From NCBI GenBank assembly GCA_964612485.1, contig CAZTFF010000001.1, positions 251,808 through 315,807 of the forward strand: a stretch of 64,000 nt of DNA, read 5' to 3'. Source of the stretch: JAFGNV01 sp964612485 (GTDB lineage Bacteria; Chloroflexota; Anaerolineae; 4572-78; J111). Made by a program: the position numbers and the translations under genes. Positions within the stretch are counted from its first letter, which is position 1. The number at the start of each line of letters is the position of its first letter. Under the pieces are notes generated by a model. That model did no database searches. It had not been told where the DNA came from and worked only from the letters and a program-made list of their open reading frames with translations. This document shows, piece by piece, positions 37,157 to 45,903 of the stretch.

Positions 37157-38842
37157 TTACGTTGATTGCTTTTTTGCTGAGTCATCCGCTGAGTCTGTCT
37201 CGGAGCCGGACGTTTCTTGCGTCTCCGTACCGGTTTCTTCCGGGGCCGCGTCCCACCAATCTGGCAGCGCCGTACCGGTTTCCGGGGACGGTGAGGCCGG
37301 TGTCGGGTCTGCTTTTAGTTGGACAGGCGGCGTATCGGCGGCAGGTTCCGCGCTCCACCAATCTTCGCCCGTCGTTTTATCATGGGGCGGCGATGTTGTT
37401 TCTGTTGGCTCCGGCTTGATCTCCGCGTTTGCTTCAGACTCATCCGACCACCAATCTACCGCCGGCGTCCCATCACTGGCCGGTGCTGCTGTTTCCGGCA
37501 GGCTTGGCTTAGTTTTTGGTTCGGCCTCAGCTTCATCCACCGGCCACCAATCCACAGCCACCTCTTCGGTTGTGGGCGGCGCCGGTTCTACCCGGACGGG
37601 AGGGGGAGGTTTACTTTCCGGCTCCGGTGGCGCCGGTTCCATCTCTGGGGCCGGTTGTGGTTCTTCCGGTGGCGCCGGAGCCGGCTCTTGCTCATCAGGC
37701 AGAACGGTTTCCTCCGGCGGTGGAGCTTCGGGAAGTGTCTTTTGCTCGGCAGGCAGTGTTGTCTCCGGCTCGGCAGGCGGTTCAGGAGTCGGCGTGATTT
37801 CTTCAGCCGGTGCCGGTTCTGGAGGTCGGTCTTCCACTTTCGGTGGAATCGCGCCGGTGTCCGGTTCAGCCTCATCCGGCGCTTTCCACCAATCATCAGA
37901 TGCAGGTTCTGCGGCTGTTTCCGGCGGCGCAGTTGTGGGCGGAGGCGGCTCAACCTCGGCGGGCGCGGCCCACCAGGAATCGGGCGCTGCGTCGTCTGGC
38001 TGCGGTTCCGGGGTGCCCCACGCGGGGGGCGTGGGAATCGCCGCCGGTTGTTCCATCGCCGGGGCCGGGCCGGATGATTCGGGCGGGGTCAATTCTTCGT
38101 CCGGCTGGGGCAGTTCTCCGCTGCCGTCGGGCGGCAGCAGGGCGGCGCGGTGCCGGTAATAGGGCAGCACCCGGATGGATTGCGATACGGATACCTGCTC
38201 GCCGGGGTAATTTTTGGGTGCGGTGGCCCGCAGGGTCAGTTGGTGCTCGCCGGCCAGGGGGCGAGTTCCCCGGTGGTGCAGGCGCAGCAAAACTTCTTTC
38301 TCCCCGCCGGAGGAGAGCAGCGGCCCCGGTTCAAGATCGTAAAACTGCTCCTCCAATCCCTGCAATTCCAGCTCAAACTGAATGCCCGTCTCCTGGCTTA
38401 GATTTTGAACCAGCACCTTGCCGTTCACGCTCTGGCCGGGTGAGAGCGCCGTCTGGGATAGCGTTAATTGCAGCCCCATATGCTCGCTGTTGTTGCGAAC
38501 GGCGCCGGGCTGAAAACCGCCTTCCCCATAAAATACCAGCGTGAAATCGCCCAGCATAAATTGGTCGCCATCCGACAGGACCGCGGTTGAACGGGCTGCG
38601 AGAGACGGTTCGCCCGTTTCGCCCAATCGGATGTTTGTATCGGCCAGGTTGACCAGCCGGTATTCGGACCCGGCGGCCACCAGTTGGGCGTGAACCGGTG
38701 CAACACCGCCGCCAACATCGCCGGCCAGCACAATATCGTTGCCGGCATTGCTGCCGATACGCAGAATGGGTTTTTCGGGGAGCGGGTGTGTTTTGCGCCA
38801 GCCATTTTTATCGATAATTTCGATCCGGTTTTGCCGGTTCAC
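37157..38842 (-). CDS. FHA-domain protein with a long Pro/Glu-rich tail carrying six DWW-type motifs
   Basis: About 561 residues. The FHA domain (about 5-108) has LRIGSNAGNDIVL and VAPVHAQL, so the phosphate-binding arginine and serine of the family are replaced. A CARDB/Ig-like domain (about 120-232) follows, then a disordered tail of more than 300 residues rich in Pro, Glu, Ala and Thr. Within it the pair WW, preceded by acidic residues (DSWW, DDWW, VDWW, VDWW, EDWW, PDWW), recurs six times with the consensus D-W-W-x-(A/D)-x-x-(D/E). Two in-frame GTG codons are possible starts; the second, at 38840-38842, has the better spacing from AAAGGAG. It has no signal peptide, so it is cytoplasmic. 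The FHA fold normally reads phosphothreonine, but with these changes it may bind otherwise. Confidence 0.75.
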   Translation of the reverse strand: MNRQNRIEIIDKNGWRKTHPLPEKPILRIGSNAGNDIVLAGDVGGGVAPVHAQLVAAGSEYRLVNLADTNIRLGETGEPSLAARSTAVLSDGDQFMLGDFTLVFYGEGGFQPGAVRNNSEHMGLQLTLSQTALSPGQSVNGKVLVQNLSQETGIQFELELQGLEEQFYDLEPGPLLSSGGEKEVLLRLHHRGTRPLAGEHQLTLRATAPKNYPGEQVSVSQSIRVLPYYRHRAALLPPDGSGELPQPDEELTPPESSGPAPAMEQPAAIPTPPAWGTPEPQPDDAAPDSWWAAPAEVEPPPPTTAPPETAAEPASDDWWKAPDEAEPDTGAIPPKVEDRPPEPAPAEEITPTPEPPAEPETTLPAEQKTLPEAPPPEETVLPDEQEPAPAPPEEPQPAPEMEPAPPEPESKPPPPVRVEPAPPTTEEVAVDWWPVDEAEAEPKTKPSLPETAAPASDGTPAVDWWSDESEANAEIKPEPTETTSPPHDKTTGEDWWSAEPAADTPPVQLKADPTPASPSPETGTALPDWWDAAPEETGTETQETSGSETDSADDSAKKQST

Positions 38843-38856
38843 GGTCACGGTCTCCT

Positions 38857-40455
38857 TTATCCAACCAGCAGGGCGGCCCGGGCCAGTCGCTGCAATTCAA
38901 TACCTAATACCTCGGCCAGAGATTTGGCCCGATCTTGTTCTTTGAGTTGCAATTCGTTATTCTCCATCTTCTTTTGCAGGATGTCCAGCAGGGCCGCATG
39001 GGTATGATCCCCATCTAAATAAGGTAATAAATGATAGGTCGCTCCGGCGAGCGAAACCCGCTCGTGGCGCAAATTGGTCACTTTGGGGCCGTCTTTCACC
39101 TGTAGCCGCGCCACCGGACTCGCTACCGGCTGCGGGCCGACTTTGGTTTTTATAGACGGCGCGTACCGGTGAAATTGGACCAACGTTTTACTGCTGCTGT
39201 AGCCTTTGAGCAAGGTTGCGCCCAGAATTTCTATTTCTCGCGCCGATTCTTTCCCCGGTGCCGCGCCATTTAGACGATTTCGGGCCGCGGCCAGCAGCGC
39301 TTTGAGAGAAATCGCCTGCGGCCAGACTTCGGCCAGGTGAAGCAGAGCGGCCTGGGCCAGCGGGTGATCGGTGGTTAAGGTGTTGCCGTCGGAGGCGCGA
39401 AACTGTTCGGGCCTCGGCTGGTCGAGTTGCAGGTCCGGGTTGGCTGGCTGCGTCATCGAACTGATAAAAAATTTTTCAAGCCGGGCCGGTGTCACCTGAA
39501 CGTTCAATGTTGCCCCGGCATGGCAGAGCAGGCTCTGTCGAAAGGTACGATTATACAGGAAATCCAGGTATTGTTCCAGCGCGATATTATCTTTGACGAT
39601 TTTTTGCAAGGTTCGGGCTACGTGGGGCGGCAAATTGCCGGCCAGGGTGGTTTGAAAATGCGCGTCGGACACATATTGCAGGCCAAATTCTGCAATTTGT
39701 TCGGCAAATTGGTAGAAGTAGACGGGGTCATTAAATTCGGCCAGTTCATCGTGCAGCAAAAACGAGTCGTCCCGGGGGAAGATACGTTTTTTATAGAAAT
39801 CGGTGTAAGATTTGAGAAAACCGCTGTGCGGTGAAAGATCATCGGGAATGGAGTTGGCTAAAAAATCTACCAGCCAGCGGGCGTCTTTGGCCTGTTCTTC
39901 CGGGTTGGCCTGGTGTTGGGTATGGTACTGCATCATCTCCCGCATGCTGCCCAGCATGTGCCAGCCGGGATAGGTGTTGAAACTCACGTAGGCGATGCCG
40001 TTGGGGGCCAGATTCTGCCGGCAGACGTTCAGCAGTTTGTCTCGAACTTGCGGCGAGACCCACGAGTACACACCGTGGGCAATAATATAATCAAACTGCC
40101 CCAAATCCGGCGATATTTCCAGGATGTCCATCTGCCGCAGGGAAATATTACGCAGCCCCAACGTTTGCACCACCGCCTGCCCGGCCTCGATTTGGCCCGC
40201 CGACAGATCAATGCCCACAAAGCGGCTTTCCGGCAGCCCGTAGGCCATGGGGATCAGGTTCCCGCCGCCGGCGCAGCCTAATTCCAGCACCAGGCATTGT
40301 TCTACCGGCGGCGGGTCCAGCCCCAACAGGGTGGCCGGGGTCGCCAGCCGGTCCGGGTGCGTGTAAAAATGGGATGTAGCCGGATAAGGCACTTGATCGT
40401 AATTTTCTCGTATAATTGGCTTCACTCTCGTTGATGAATTTGATGGGTGTTTCAA
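38857..40455 (-). CDS. SAM-dependent methyltransferase with a PKMT-type regulatory domain
   Basis: A 532-residue protein. The methyltransferase (about residues 15-200) has the SAM-binding VLELGCAGGGNLIPMA, FVGIDLS and an acidic FDYIIAHGVYSWV. The following region has the pattern of the methyltransferase regulatory domain found in rickettsial protein-lysine methyltransferases that modify outer-membrane proteins. The C-terminal part (about 420-532) is a separate PKMT-type helical domain. The frame begins with TTG at 40453-40455 and has no clear ribosome site. Its place in the injection-system cluster suggests that it methylates a particle or envelope protein. Confidence 0.78.
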   Translation of the reverse strand: MKHPSNSSTRVKPIIRENYDQVPYPATSHFYTHPDRLATPATLLGLDPPPVEQCLVLELGCAGGGNLIPMAYGLPESRFVGIDLSAGQIEAGQAVVQTLGLRNISLRQMDILEISPDLGQFDYIIAHGVYSWVSPQVRDKLLNVCRQNLAPNGIAYVSFNTYPGWHMLGSMREMMQYHTQHQANPEEQAKDARWLVDFLANSIPDDLSPHSGFLKSYTDFYKKRIFPRDDSFLLHDELAEFNDPVYFYQFAEQIAEFGLQYVSDAHFQTTLAGNLPPHVARTLQKIVKDNIALEQYLDFLYNRTFRQSLLCHAGATLNVQVTPARLEKFFISSMTQPANPDLQLDQPRPEQFRASDGNTLTTDHPLAQAALLHLAEVWPQAISLKALLAAARNRLNGAAPGKESAREIEILGATLLKGYSSSKTLVQFHRYAPSIKTKVGPQPVASPVARLQVKDGPKVTNLRHERVSLAGATYHLLPYLDGDHTHAALLDILQKKMENNELQLKEQDRAKSLAEVLGIELQRLARAALLVG

Positions 40456-40500
40456 GTGATGAGTAAGGAGTGAGATTACTCATCACTCGTCACTCATCAC
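40456..40500. repeat. Intergenic palindrome (GTGATGAGT...ACTCATCAC)
   Basis: GTGATGAGT (40456-40464) and ACTCATCAC (40492-40500) are perfect inverted repeats, with a further imperfect inner stem from GGAGTGAG and CTCATCACTCG. It stands directly before the methyltransferase start and could affect its translation or act as a processing site in the long transcript. Confidence 0.6.
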
Positions 40501-40527
40501 ATCACACCTAAATTTTTTCAGCATGGC

Positions 40528-41661
40528 TCATCGTTTGCCGCTCAACCGGTGACGCTGAAGCGCATAAGCGATGATATTTTCGCCCCACTCAAACGCGGAG
40601 CGGATCTCTTCCCGCGAGGGCATGCCGTTGTGCCGCTCACCCTGCCACAGCAGGCCGTAGTTACAGGTATCAAAGATCACGCCCTCGGTTATCAGAATGC
40701 GGGATGAACTTTGGCTTTCAAATCCAAGGGGCGGCGTGGCAAACAGGTTGGGCGTGCTCAACAGCCGGTGCCCCGGTTTGAGCGTGTCCGGTTTGAGGCC
40801 CGCCGCTTCCAGAAACTTCAAAAAGGCGGCCTCGGCGGGATCGTCAACCGCTTCCAGAAACAGCGTACCCATGCCGCGCTGCACGTAGTTGCGCAGGCCG
40901 TTTATCAAACTCTGATCCAGTTCAAAATTGCCCTGGCCCACCAGATATACCATGGTTTTGGTGGCGATGTTCGGCCCCAGCGGCATGTTGTCTTCCACCT
41001 CCAGGCGGTAGTGGCCGGCTTGATCGATGGCCTGGGCCAGGTGATGCGCGCCCCGGCCTTGTTTCCGGTTGTTGCCCTCGCCCACATAACAGACGGCCAT
41101 CTGCACCTCCGGCGGCGCGCCAACCTCCCGGCGAAAGCGCAGATCGATCTCGTTGGCTCCGGGCGAGGCCGGATTTTGGGCGTTGCTGAATACGGCGTCG
41201 CGGCTGCTGCGCTGGACCCGGGCCAGTTCAACCCACGGCGTTTGGGGCAGCGTGGATACCGCCGAGATCGAAAACTCGGTATGAATGTGCAGGGGCGCGC
41301 CGGCCTGGGCATCGCCGCCGTTTGATTTGGGCCGGCTTTCGCCGTAACTGAGCAGCAAAAATAGCTGGCCGTCCATCTCGTGGCCGATGTCGTAAGTAAC
41401 CGGCTGAGGCACGACAATGGTTTTGCCGGCGGGGTCTACCGCCACCCCGGACAAAATATACACCGAGGTATCGGGCGGGTCGCTGGCCATCACCTCCAGG
41501 CCGGTCACAATGCCCGGCCCATGGGCCAGCAGGACGTGAAACCCCTGGCTTTCCCGGTGATAGGCGTGGGCTTCTTCCCAGACGTCGGCGGTGACGGCCA
41601 TACCGTCGTTGGGTTTGATGCGTTTGAGCGGGTACTTTTTCAAAAGTTCTTCTCTGTTCAA
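40528..41661 (-). CDS. DUF4159-like protein of the injection-system cluster
   Basis: About 377 residues. The N-terminal 200 residues resemble a beta-rich phage-tail-type protein (TPWVELARVQRS, NEIDLRFRREVG). The C-terminal half from MVYLVGQGNFELDQSLINGLRNYV to the end follows the DUF4159 pattern, a family of unknown function with a flavodoxin-like or GATase-like core. The protein stands between the baseplate genes and the regulatory/envelope genes. No catalytic motif was recognised. The TTG at 41659-41661 with AGAGG seven bases upstream was preferred; a GTG three codons earlier would overlap its own ribosome site. Confidence 0.65.
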   Translation of the reverse strand: MNREELLKKYPLKRIKPNDGMAVTADVWEEAHAYHRESQGFHVLLAHGPGIVTGLEVMASDPPDTSVYILSGVAVDPAGKTIVVPQPVTYDIGHEMDGQLFLLLSYGESRPKSNGGDAQAGAPLHIHTEFSISAVSTLPQTPWVELARVQRSSRDAVFSNAQNPASPGANEIDLRFRREVGAPPEVQMAVCYVGEGNNRKQGRGAHHLAQAIDQAGHYRLEVEDNMPLGPNIATKTMVYLVGQGNFELDQSLINGLRNYVQRGMGTLFLEAVDDPAEAAFLKFLEAAGLKPDTLKPGHRLLSTPNLFATPPLGFESQSSSRILITEGVIFDTCNYGLLWQGERHNGMPSREEIRSAFEWGENIIAYALQRHRLSGKR

Positions 41662-41709
41662 AGCTGCCACCTCTTTTCTTAGAAGTTTACAGGGTTAGGA
41701 CTTACGTAT

Positions 41710-41829
41710 GTCATTCTGAACGGAGCTTGGAAGCGAAGCGGCTAAAGCAAAGTGAAGAATCCCCGAAAACTTTATTGGCAAGACCCGGGTTTAGGGATTT
41801 TTCGCTTCCTTCGGTCGCTCAAAATGACA
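41710..41829. repeat. Intergenic palindromic element (TGTCATTCTGA type)
   Basis: TGTCATTCTGA (41710-41720) and its near complement TCAAAATGACA (41819-41829) border about 100 bases containing GCGAAGCGG and TCGCTTCCTTCGG. It lies between two genes of the injection-system cluster. A related fragment (CTTTGGCTTCGCCTCAGAATGACA) is found near 58520-58546. Confidence 0.6.
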
Positions 41830-41855
41830 TGTTTGCGTACGTTCTAAGGTTTTTA

Positions 41856-42944
41856 TTACTCATTATCCAACTTAAACCAGGTTGCCGCCTGAGCGGTAAT
41901 CTCATCGGTTCCGCCTATGGCTTCGGCTTCGTAGGTTTCGGGTTCCTGGGTTTGCCAATCCAATTCTTCCGGCGGAACAAATTGCAGATCCAGAGTGTAA
42001 ACCGTGTGCGCCGGTTTTTGATTGTTGATGATACTTTCGATGGTCCGGCGCTGGAGTTTTTCCTCGCGGGCGCGTTCGACGGCATCGGCACCCTCCGGGA
42101 TCGGCAGGCGCAAACTGACCGAGAAGGTGTGCGGCTGGTTGCCCCGGCCCAGCGCAATGGACGCCCCCAGTCTGGCTTCCGGGCCTAATACAAAATTGTT
42201 GGAAATATGTTCGGTCACTTTGGCCTTCTGGCCGGTATAGATTTCCAAATATTTCAACAAGCCCCATCGCGTACCCCGGCTGCGGTGCAGGGCAATGGCC
42301 CAGCGGATCAACTGCCGCACGTGTGTTTCATCCCAGCGTTCATCCAACTCCAAATCCAGCCACGAGGCCAGCCACGGCAGAAATTCCGCCGGCGCGGTGC
42401 GGGGATCAAAATAATAGTGCGTATGATCGATTTGACTTTCGATGGGCTGCCAGAAACTTTCAAACAACATCACAAACCGCCGCATAAAATCATCCCTGGC
42501 GTAGAGCGCCGGCAGATATTGCAGGTAGCGTCCTTGAGCCTGCACAGCCAGCGTAACGCTGTCCCGGCCCAACTCGTCGTCATCCCCGGTGGTGATGACC
42601 GCCTCACTTTTGAACCGGCGATCCTTGTCGATGGGCAGGATCGTGGCCTGTGTCTGATATTCGAAACTACTGCCGGCAGGGACCTGGCCGGGATGCTGCC
42701 AGACCACGTACTGAACGCCTTCGCTCACCTCAACGCGCGGCACCGGGTTCGATTGCCCGGCGGGCGCTTGATAATCGCCCACCGTCAAACCGGCGGGCAG
42801 GCTGAGGCGCAGGGTCAGGTCAGCCACTGCTGACTCCACCGTGAACCGGGTAAAAAAGGTTGCGGTTTCGCCGGGGTAGCGGTTGTAAAAATCAAGCACG
42901 TGGTCAAGCGTGATCAAAGGGCTGTTTTCCTCACTCGTCGTCAT
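41856..42944 (-). CDS. Contractile injection system baseplate protein, phage tail protein I family
   Basis: About 362 residues. The central part (QYLPALYARDDFMRRFVMLFESFW, then RGTRWGLLKYLEIYTG) is the tail protein I (gpI-like) pattern, which bridges the baseplate wedge to fibres. The N-terminal 170 residues are beta-rich and not typical of phage gpI. The ATG at 42942-42944 was chosen because it has a GGAGG in the tail of the J-like gene eight bases upstream and because residues further upstream in the open frame look random. It overlaps the J-like gene by 14 bases. The family is normally encoded beside the J-like protein, as here. Confidence 0.86.
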   Translation of the reverse strand: MTTSEENSPLITLDHVLDFYNRYPGETATFFTRFTVESAVADLTLRLSLPAGLTVGDYQAPAGQSNPVPRVEVSEGVQYVVWQHPGQVPAGSSFEYQTQATILPIDKDRRFKSEAVITTGDDDELGRDSVTLAVQAQGRYLQYLPALYARDDFMRRFVMLFESFWQPIESQIDHTHYYFDPRTAPAEFLPWLASWLDLELDERWDETHVRQLIRWAIALHRSRGTRWGLLKYLEIYTGQKAKVTEHISNNFVLGPEARLGASIALGRGNQPHTFSVSLRLPIPEGADAVERAREEKLQRRTIESIINNQKPAHTVYTLDLQFVPPEELDWQTQEPETYEAEAIGGTDEITAQAATWFKLDNE

Positions 42945-45054
42945 CTTCTTCGTCTTCCTCCAGGTCTTTGATGGTGATCTCGTGTTCCAGCGAGCACAGC
43001 AGGGTATCATTGGGAACCCGGATGACCTTGCGGCGGGGGCGGCTCAATGATTTTGATTCGTCACCTGCCTCGGTTTCTTCGCTCACCGGCAATTCTTCCG
43101 CCGGGGTCACATCTCGCTGCCGGATCTTTACATCCAAAACGTGTTTCACGCCCGATACCCGCTGGATCAGTGAAGCGATTTCGGCCACATACAGGTTCCG
43201 GCCAAAGGGCCAGCCGGCCCATTCCTCGCCGGTCAGTTCGGGCGGCAGCGGCTGGCCGCCGGGGATGGCCAGCGGCGTGATAAAACACTTGAGCGTTTCG
43301 ATCACCCTGGCCCGCACCACGTCGGGGCGGCTGTATTCGGAGGGCACAATCTCCGCTTCCACTTTCAGGCCTATGTAATTGGGTTCTTTGATGCGCAGGG
43401 TGGTGGTCAATAAACGATATTTGTCCAGGTGCTGGTCGATGATTTGCGCCAGGTTTTCGTCAACGTGCAATTTGGATAGATCATCCGCCTGAAGCGAATC
43501 GGCCACCGCCGGCAGCACCAAAATTTCAACCACCCCGGCGGGGATTTGCCCGTTGCTGTTTTGCGGTACATTGCATTTGACCCGCGCCACGGCCCGCGTC
43601 GCGCCCCGGGTGAGGTCCTCGTAATCTTTGGGCGTGACCGCCCGCAGTTGGGCGCGGAGTTCTCGCTGGGCGCGGGCTTTGGCTTCATCCAAATTTTCGG
43701 GATCGCGCCCGCCCGCGGCCCGCTGCAAATTAGTCACGCGGTCAATATAGGCAATGGAAGATTTCAGCACTTGCAGTTTGCCCACCGGCACATTGCCCAC
43801 CGTACCCCCGCCGTAGCGGTAGCGGGTAAAACGAATCTGTTTGCCCATTTCAGGGATGCGGCCATACTGCTGCATCGTGCCATCGGGTTGGCGCACGGCA
43901 GGGCCAAATTGTACCTGCCCGGTCGACATATTTAGCACAAAATGGCGGTCGTACCGCTCCGATTGCGAAAAATCTTTCACCGGCTGCCAGGGGATGAAAA
44001 TGTTTTCATCGCCGTAAGCCTCGCCCTGGACCTCTACGGTTTCGCCCGCTTGCAGTTCGAGGACCGGGGCATTTTGCAGGTAAAACACCTGGCCCGGCTC
44101 ACCGTTGCTGCGGCCCAAGAGTTCTTTTTCCACGATCTGGGCGTGGGTGGCCCAGGTGGTACCGCCCAGGGTCTGGGCTACAATATTCAGAATGCGCGGC
44201 GATTCGGTGTACCGGCCCTGTTCCGCCCGGCGCGGCTCAAAACGGCAGCGGAGCCAATACCCGCCGCGGCCGTACACCTGGCCCGGCGCCATCGACAGCG
44301 GCAGGTAGATCACCAGCGAACCTTCGGGGTTGTTCAGGCCGCCGGTGGTATCTTTTTCTCCGGGCCGGGTGCTGAGCGATACTTCCTGCCAGCGGTCGTC
44401 GCCGGTGGAACACTCCCACACCAGCGGCGGGTCTTCGCGGCGGATGCCCGTGGCCTGGGTGGGTTCGCACTCAAAGCTGAGCTGCAAAATCTGCCCGCTG
44501 ATATCCTGGTTGGGATCAAAGCCAATGTAAAATGTGTCGCCTACCTGCACATCGGAGCCAAAGGGCAAAAATGTTTCCATGCCCAGCCGAGGCACATAAT
44601 TTTTTTGATACTCTTCCTCGGTACGAAGTTCCGTCAGCAGGGGCGGCACCACCACCAGGCGCTGGTCGGTGGTGAAGACGATTTCGTCTTCCTCCTCGGT
44701 GCGCCGGGTGGCCACCTCGGTGCCCTGGGGGATGATGGCTATGGTATCGTCTTCCGGCCCGATGGGAAACGGCGTTGACAGCCAAAAGGTCAGTTCGGTG
44801 CGGGCGCTGCTGGCCGGCTGGAGTTGCAGCCCCAGCAGTTCCATAAATTTGATGTAATTCTTTTCCGGTACGCGATTGAGCCGATAGACGATCATTTCCG
44901 TCATCCAGGCAAACAGCTCGATCAGCGTAATGCCGGGGTCACTCAGGTTGTAGTCGGTCCACTCCGGACAATACTGCACAATCCGTTTGCGGGCTTCGTC
45001 TACCAGGTCCTGCTGAAAGCGTAAATCATCCAGATACGGTTCTGGCAAGGGCAT
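42931..45054 (-). CDS. Contractile injection system baseplate J-like protein
   Basis: A 707-residue protein of the phage baseplate assembly J/gp6 family, forming the wedge ring of the baseplate. The N-terminus has EYLDDLRFQQDLV and DPGITLIELFAWMTEMIVYRLNRVP, typical of the putative baseplate assembly proteins of Afp/PVC-type systems. The mid-region has TRATRAVARVKC-like gp6 core sequence and the C-terminus is acidic (EDEEDDDE). GGAG lies seven bases before the ATG. Confidence 0.9.
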   Translation of the reverse strand: MPLPEPYLDDLRFQQDLVDEARKRIVQYCPEWTDYNLSDPGITLIELFAWMTEMIVYRLNRVPEKNYIKFMELLGLQLQPASSARTELTFWLSTPFPIGPEDDTIAIIPQGTEVATRRTEEEDEIVFTTDQRLVVVPPLLTELRTEEEYQKNYVPRLGMETFLPFGSDVQVGDTFYIGFDPNQDISGQILQLSFECEPTQATGIRREDPPLVWECSTGDDRWQEVSLSTRPGEKDTTGGLNNPEGSLVIYLPLSMAPGQVYGRGGYWLRCRFEPRRAEQGRYTESPRILNIVAQTLGGTTWATHAQIVEKELLGRSNGEPGQVFYLQNAPVLELQAGETVEVQGEAYGDENIFIPWQPVKDFSQSERYDRHFVLNMSTGQVQFGPAVRQPDGTMQQYGRIPEMGKQIRFTRYRYGGGTVGNVPVGKLQVLKSSIAYIDRVTNLQRAAGGRDPENLDEAKARAQRELRAQLRAVTPKDYEDLTRGATRAVARVKCNVPQNSNGQIPAGVVEILVLPAVADSLQADDLSKLHVDENLAQIIDQHLDKYRLLTTTLRIKEPNYIGLKVEAEIVPSEYSRPDVVRARVIETLKCFITPLAIPGGQPLPPELTGEEWAGWPFGRNLYVAEIASLIQRVSGVKHVLDVKIRQRDVTPAEELPVSEETEAGDESKSLSRPRRKVIRVPNDTLLCSLEHEITIKDLEEDEEDDDE

Positions 45055-45075
45055 AGTATCTCTCCTGGCTCAAAA

Positions 45076-45489
45076 TTATTCCTCTTCCCCGGTCAAATAA
45101 AAGGGAAAAACAATACTCCGGGGGTCGTGGGTGTCTTTCACCCGGTAATTTATATGAACAAGCAACGTGCCATCTTGATGGGGATCCGTGGAAACCTGCA
45201 CCGCGTCCACCTCGATGCGCGGTTCCCAGCGCCCCAGGGCATCTTTGACATACTCGATGATCAGGCCGGTGGTGGCATTGTCGCGGGGGTCAAACAGCAG
45301 TTCATGAATGCGGCAGCCAAATTCGGGCCGCATCACCCGCTCGCCGGGCGCGGTTTCCAGGATAATGAAGATGGCCTGTTCAATATCCCGAATACCGCTG
45401 ACCAGGGCCACTTCGCCCCGCGGATTCATTTGCAGGGGAAAGGCCAATCCCTGGCCGATAAATTCTTTATCATACTGGTCTGGTGTCAT
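45076..45489 (-). CDS. Baseplate wedge protein, gp25/GPW family
   Basis: A 137-residue protein with the gp25 pattern: LAFPLQMNPRGEVALVSGIRDIEQAIFIILETAPGERVM and the PEFGCRIHELLF loop with its EPR-type core (RWEPRIEVDAVQVS). In T4 and in Afp/PVC systems it starts sheath assembly at the baseplate. GGAG lies seven bases before the ATG. It is 21 bases from the J-like gene and 12 bases from the PAAR gene. Confidence 0.93.
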   Translation of the reverse strand: MTPDQYDKEFIGQGLAFPLQMNPRGEVALVSGIRDIEQAIFIILETAPGERVMRPEFGCRIHELLFDPRDNATTGLIIEYVKDALGRWEPRIEVDAVQVSTDPHQDGTLLVHINYRVKDTHDPRSIVFPFYLTGEEE

Positions 45490-45501
45490 TTACAAACTCC
45501 G

Positions 45502-45894
45502 TTATCCGATGTAAACCGTACCGGCAGCCACTACCGTGCCTATGGGCAAATCCGTGGGATCATTACAGGTTTGGGCCGTATCGCCGTTTCGGGCCGCCGG
45601 TTTGCCGTTGATGAAAACCGAGCCGCTGCCGGCGATAATGTGCCCCCGGTTGGCGGGTTCCCGCTGAAACCGGCCATTGGCTGCCACGTGAACCGGCGTA
45701 TTCATCGCCACACTGCCCACCGTAGCCGCAGGCCGCCCCATAATGTTGACGTTGACGCTCAACTGCCCGTTCAGCGTGCCGTTGAACGGCATGGTGGTGG
45801 GCGTGGGCACCTCGCCGGTGGCGGTGGGAACCAGCACAATGTGGGTGTCGGTGGCGGTAATTTGATCGCCTTGCTTGGCAGCGGGTTGTGCCAT
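45502..45894 (-). CDS. PAAR-type spike tip protein
   Basis: A 130-residue protein with PAAR-like repeats: MAQPAAKQGDQITATDTHIV, TVGSVAMNTPVHV and FINGKPAARNGDTAQTCND, with regularly placed His and Cys residues that would bind the metal at the tip. It caps the VgrG-like spike, whose gene begins 9 bases upstream. AGGA lies seven bases before the ATG. Confidence 0.9.
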   Translation of the reverse strand: MAQPAAKQGDQITATDTHIVLVPTATGEVPTPTTMPFNGTLNGQLSVNVNIMGRPAATVGSVAMNTPVHVAANGRFQREPANRGHIIAGSGSVFINGKPAARNGDTAQTCNDPTDLPIGTVVAAGTVYIG

Positions 45895-45903
45895 AATGTT
45901 ATC

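Noticed and set aside
37116..38159. A long Ser/Gly-rich plus-strand frame opposite the FHA protein with DWW motifs.
   Set aside because: It is the complement of the Pro/Glu-rich tail; the low-complexity of that tail produces an artificial open frame.
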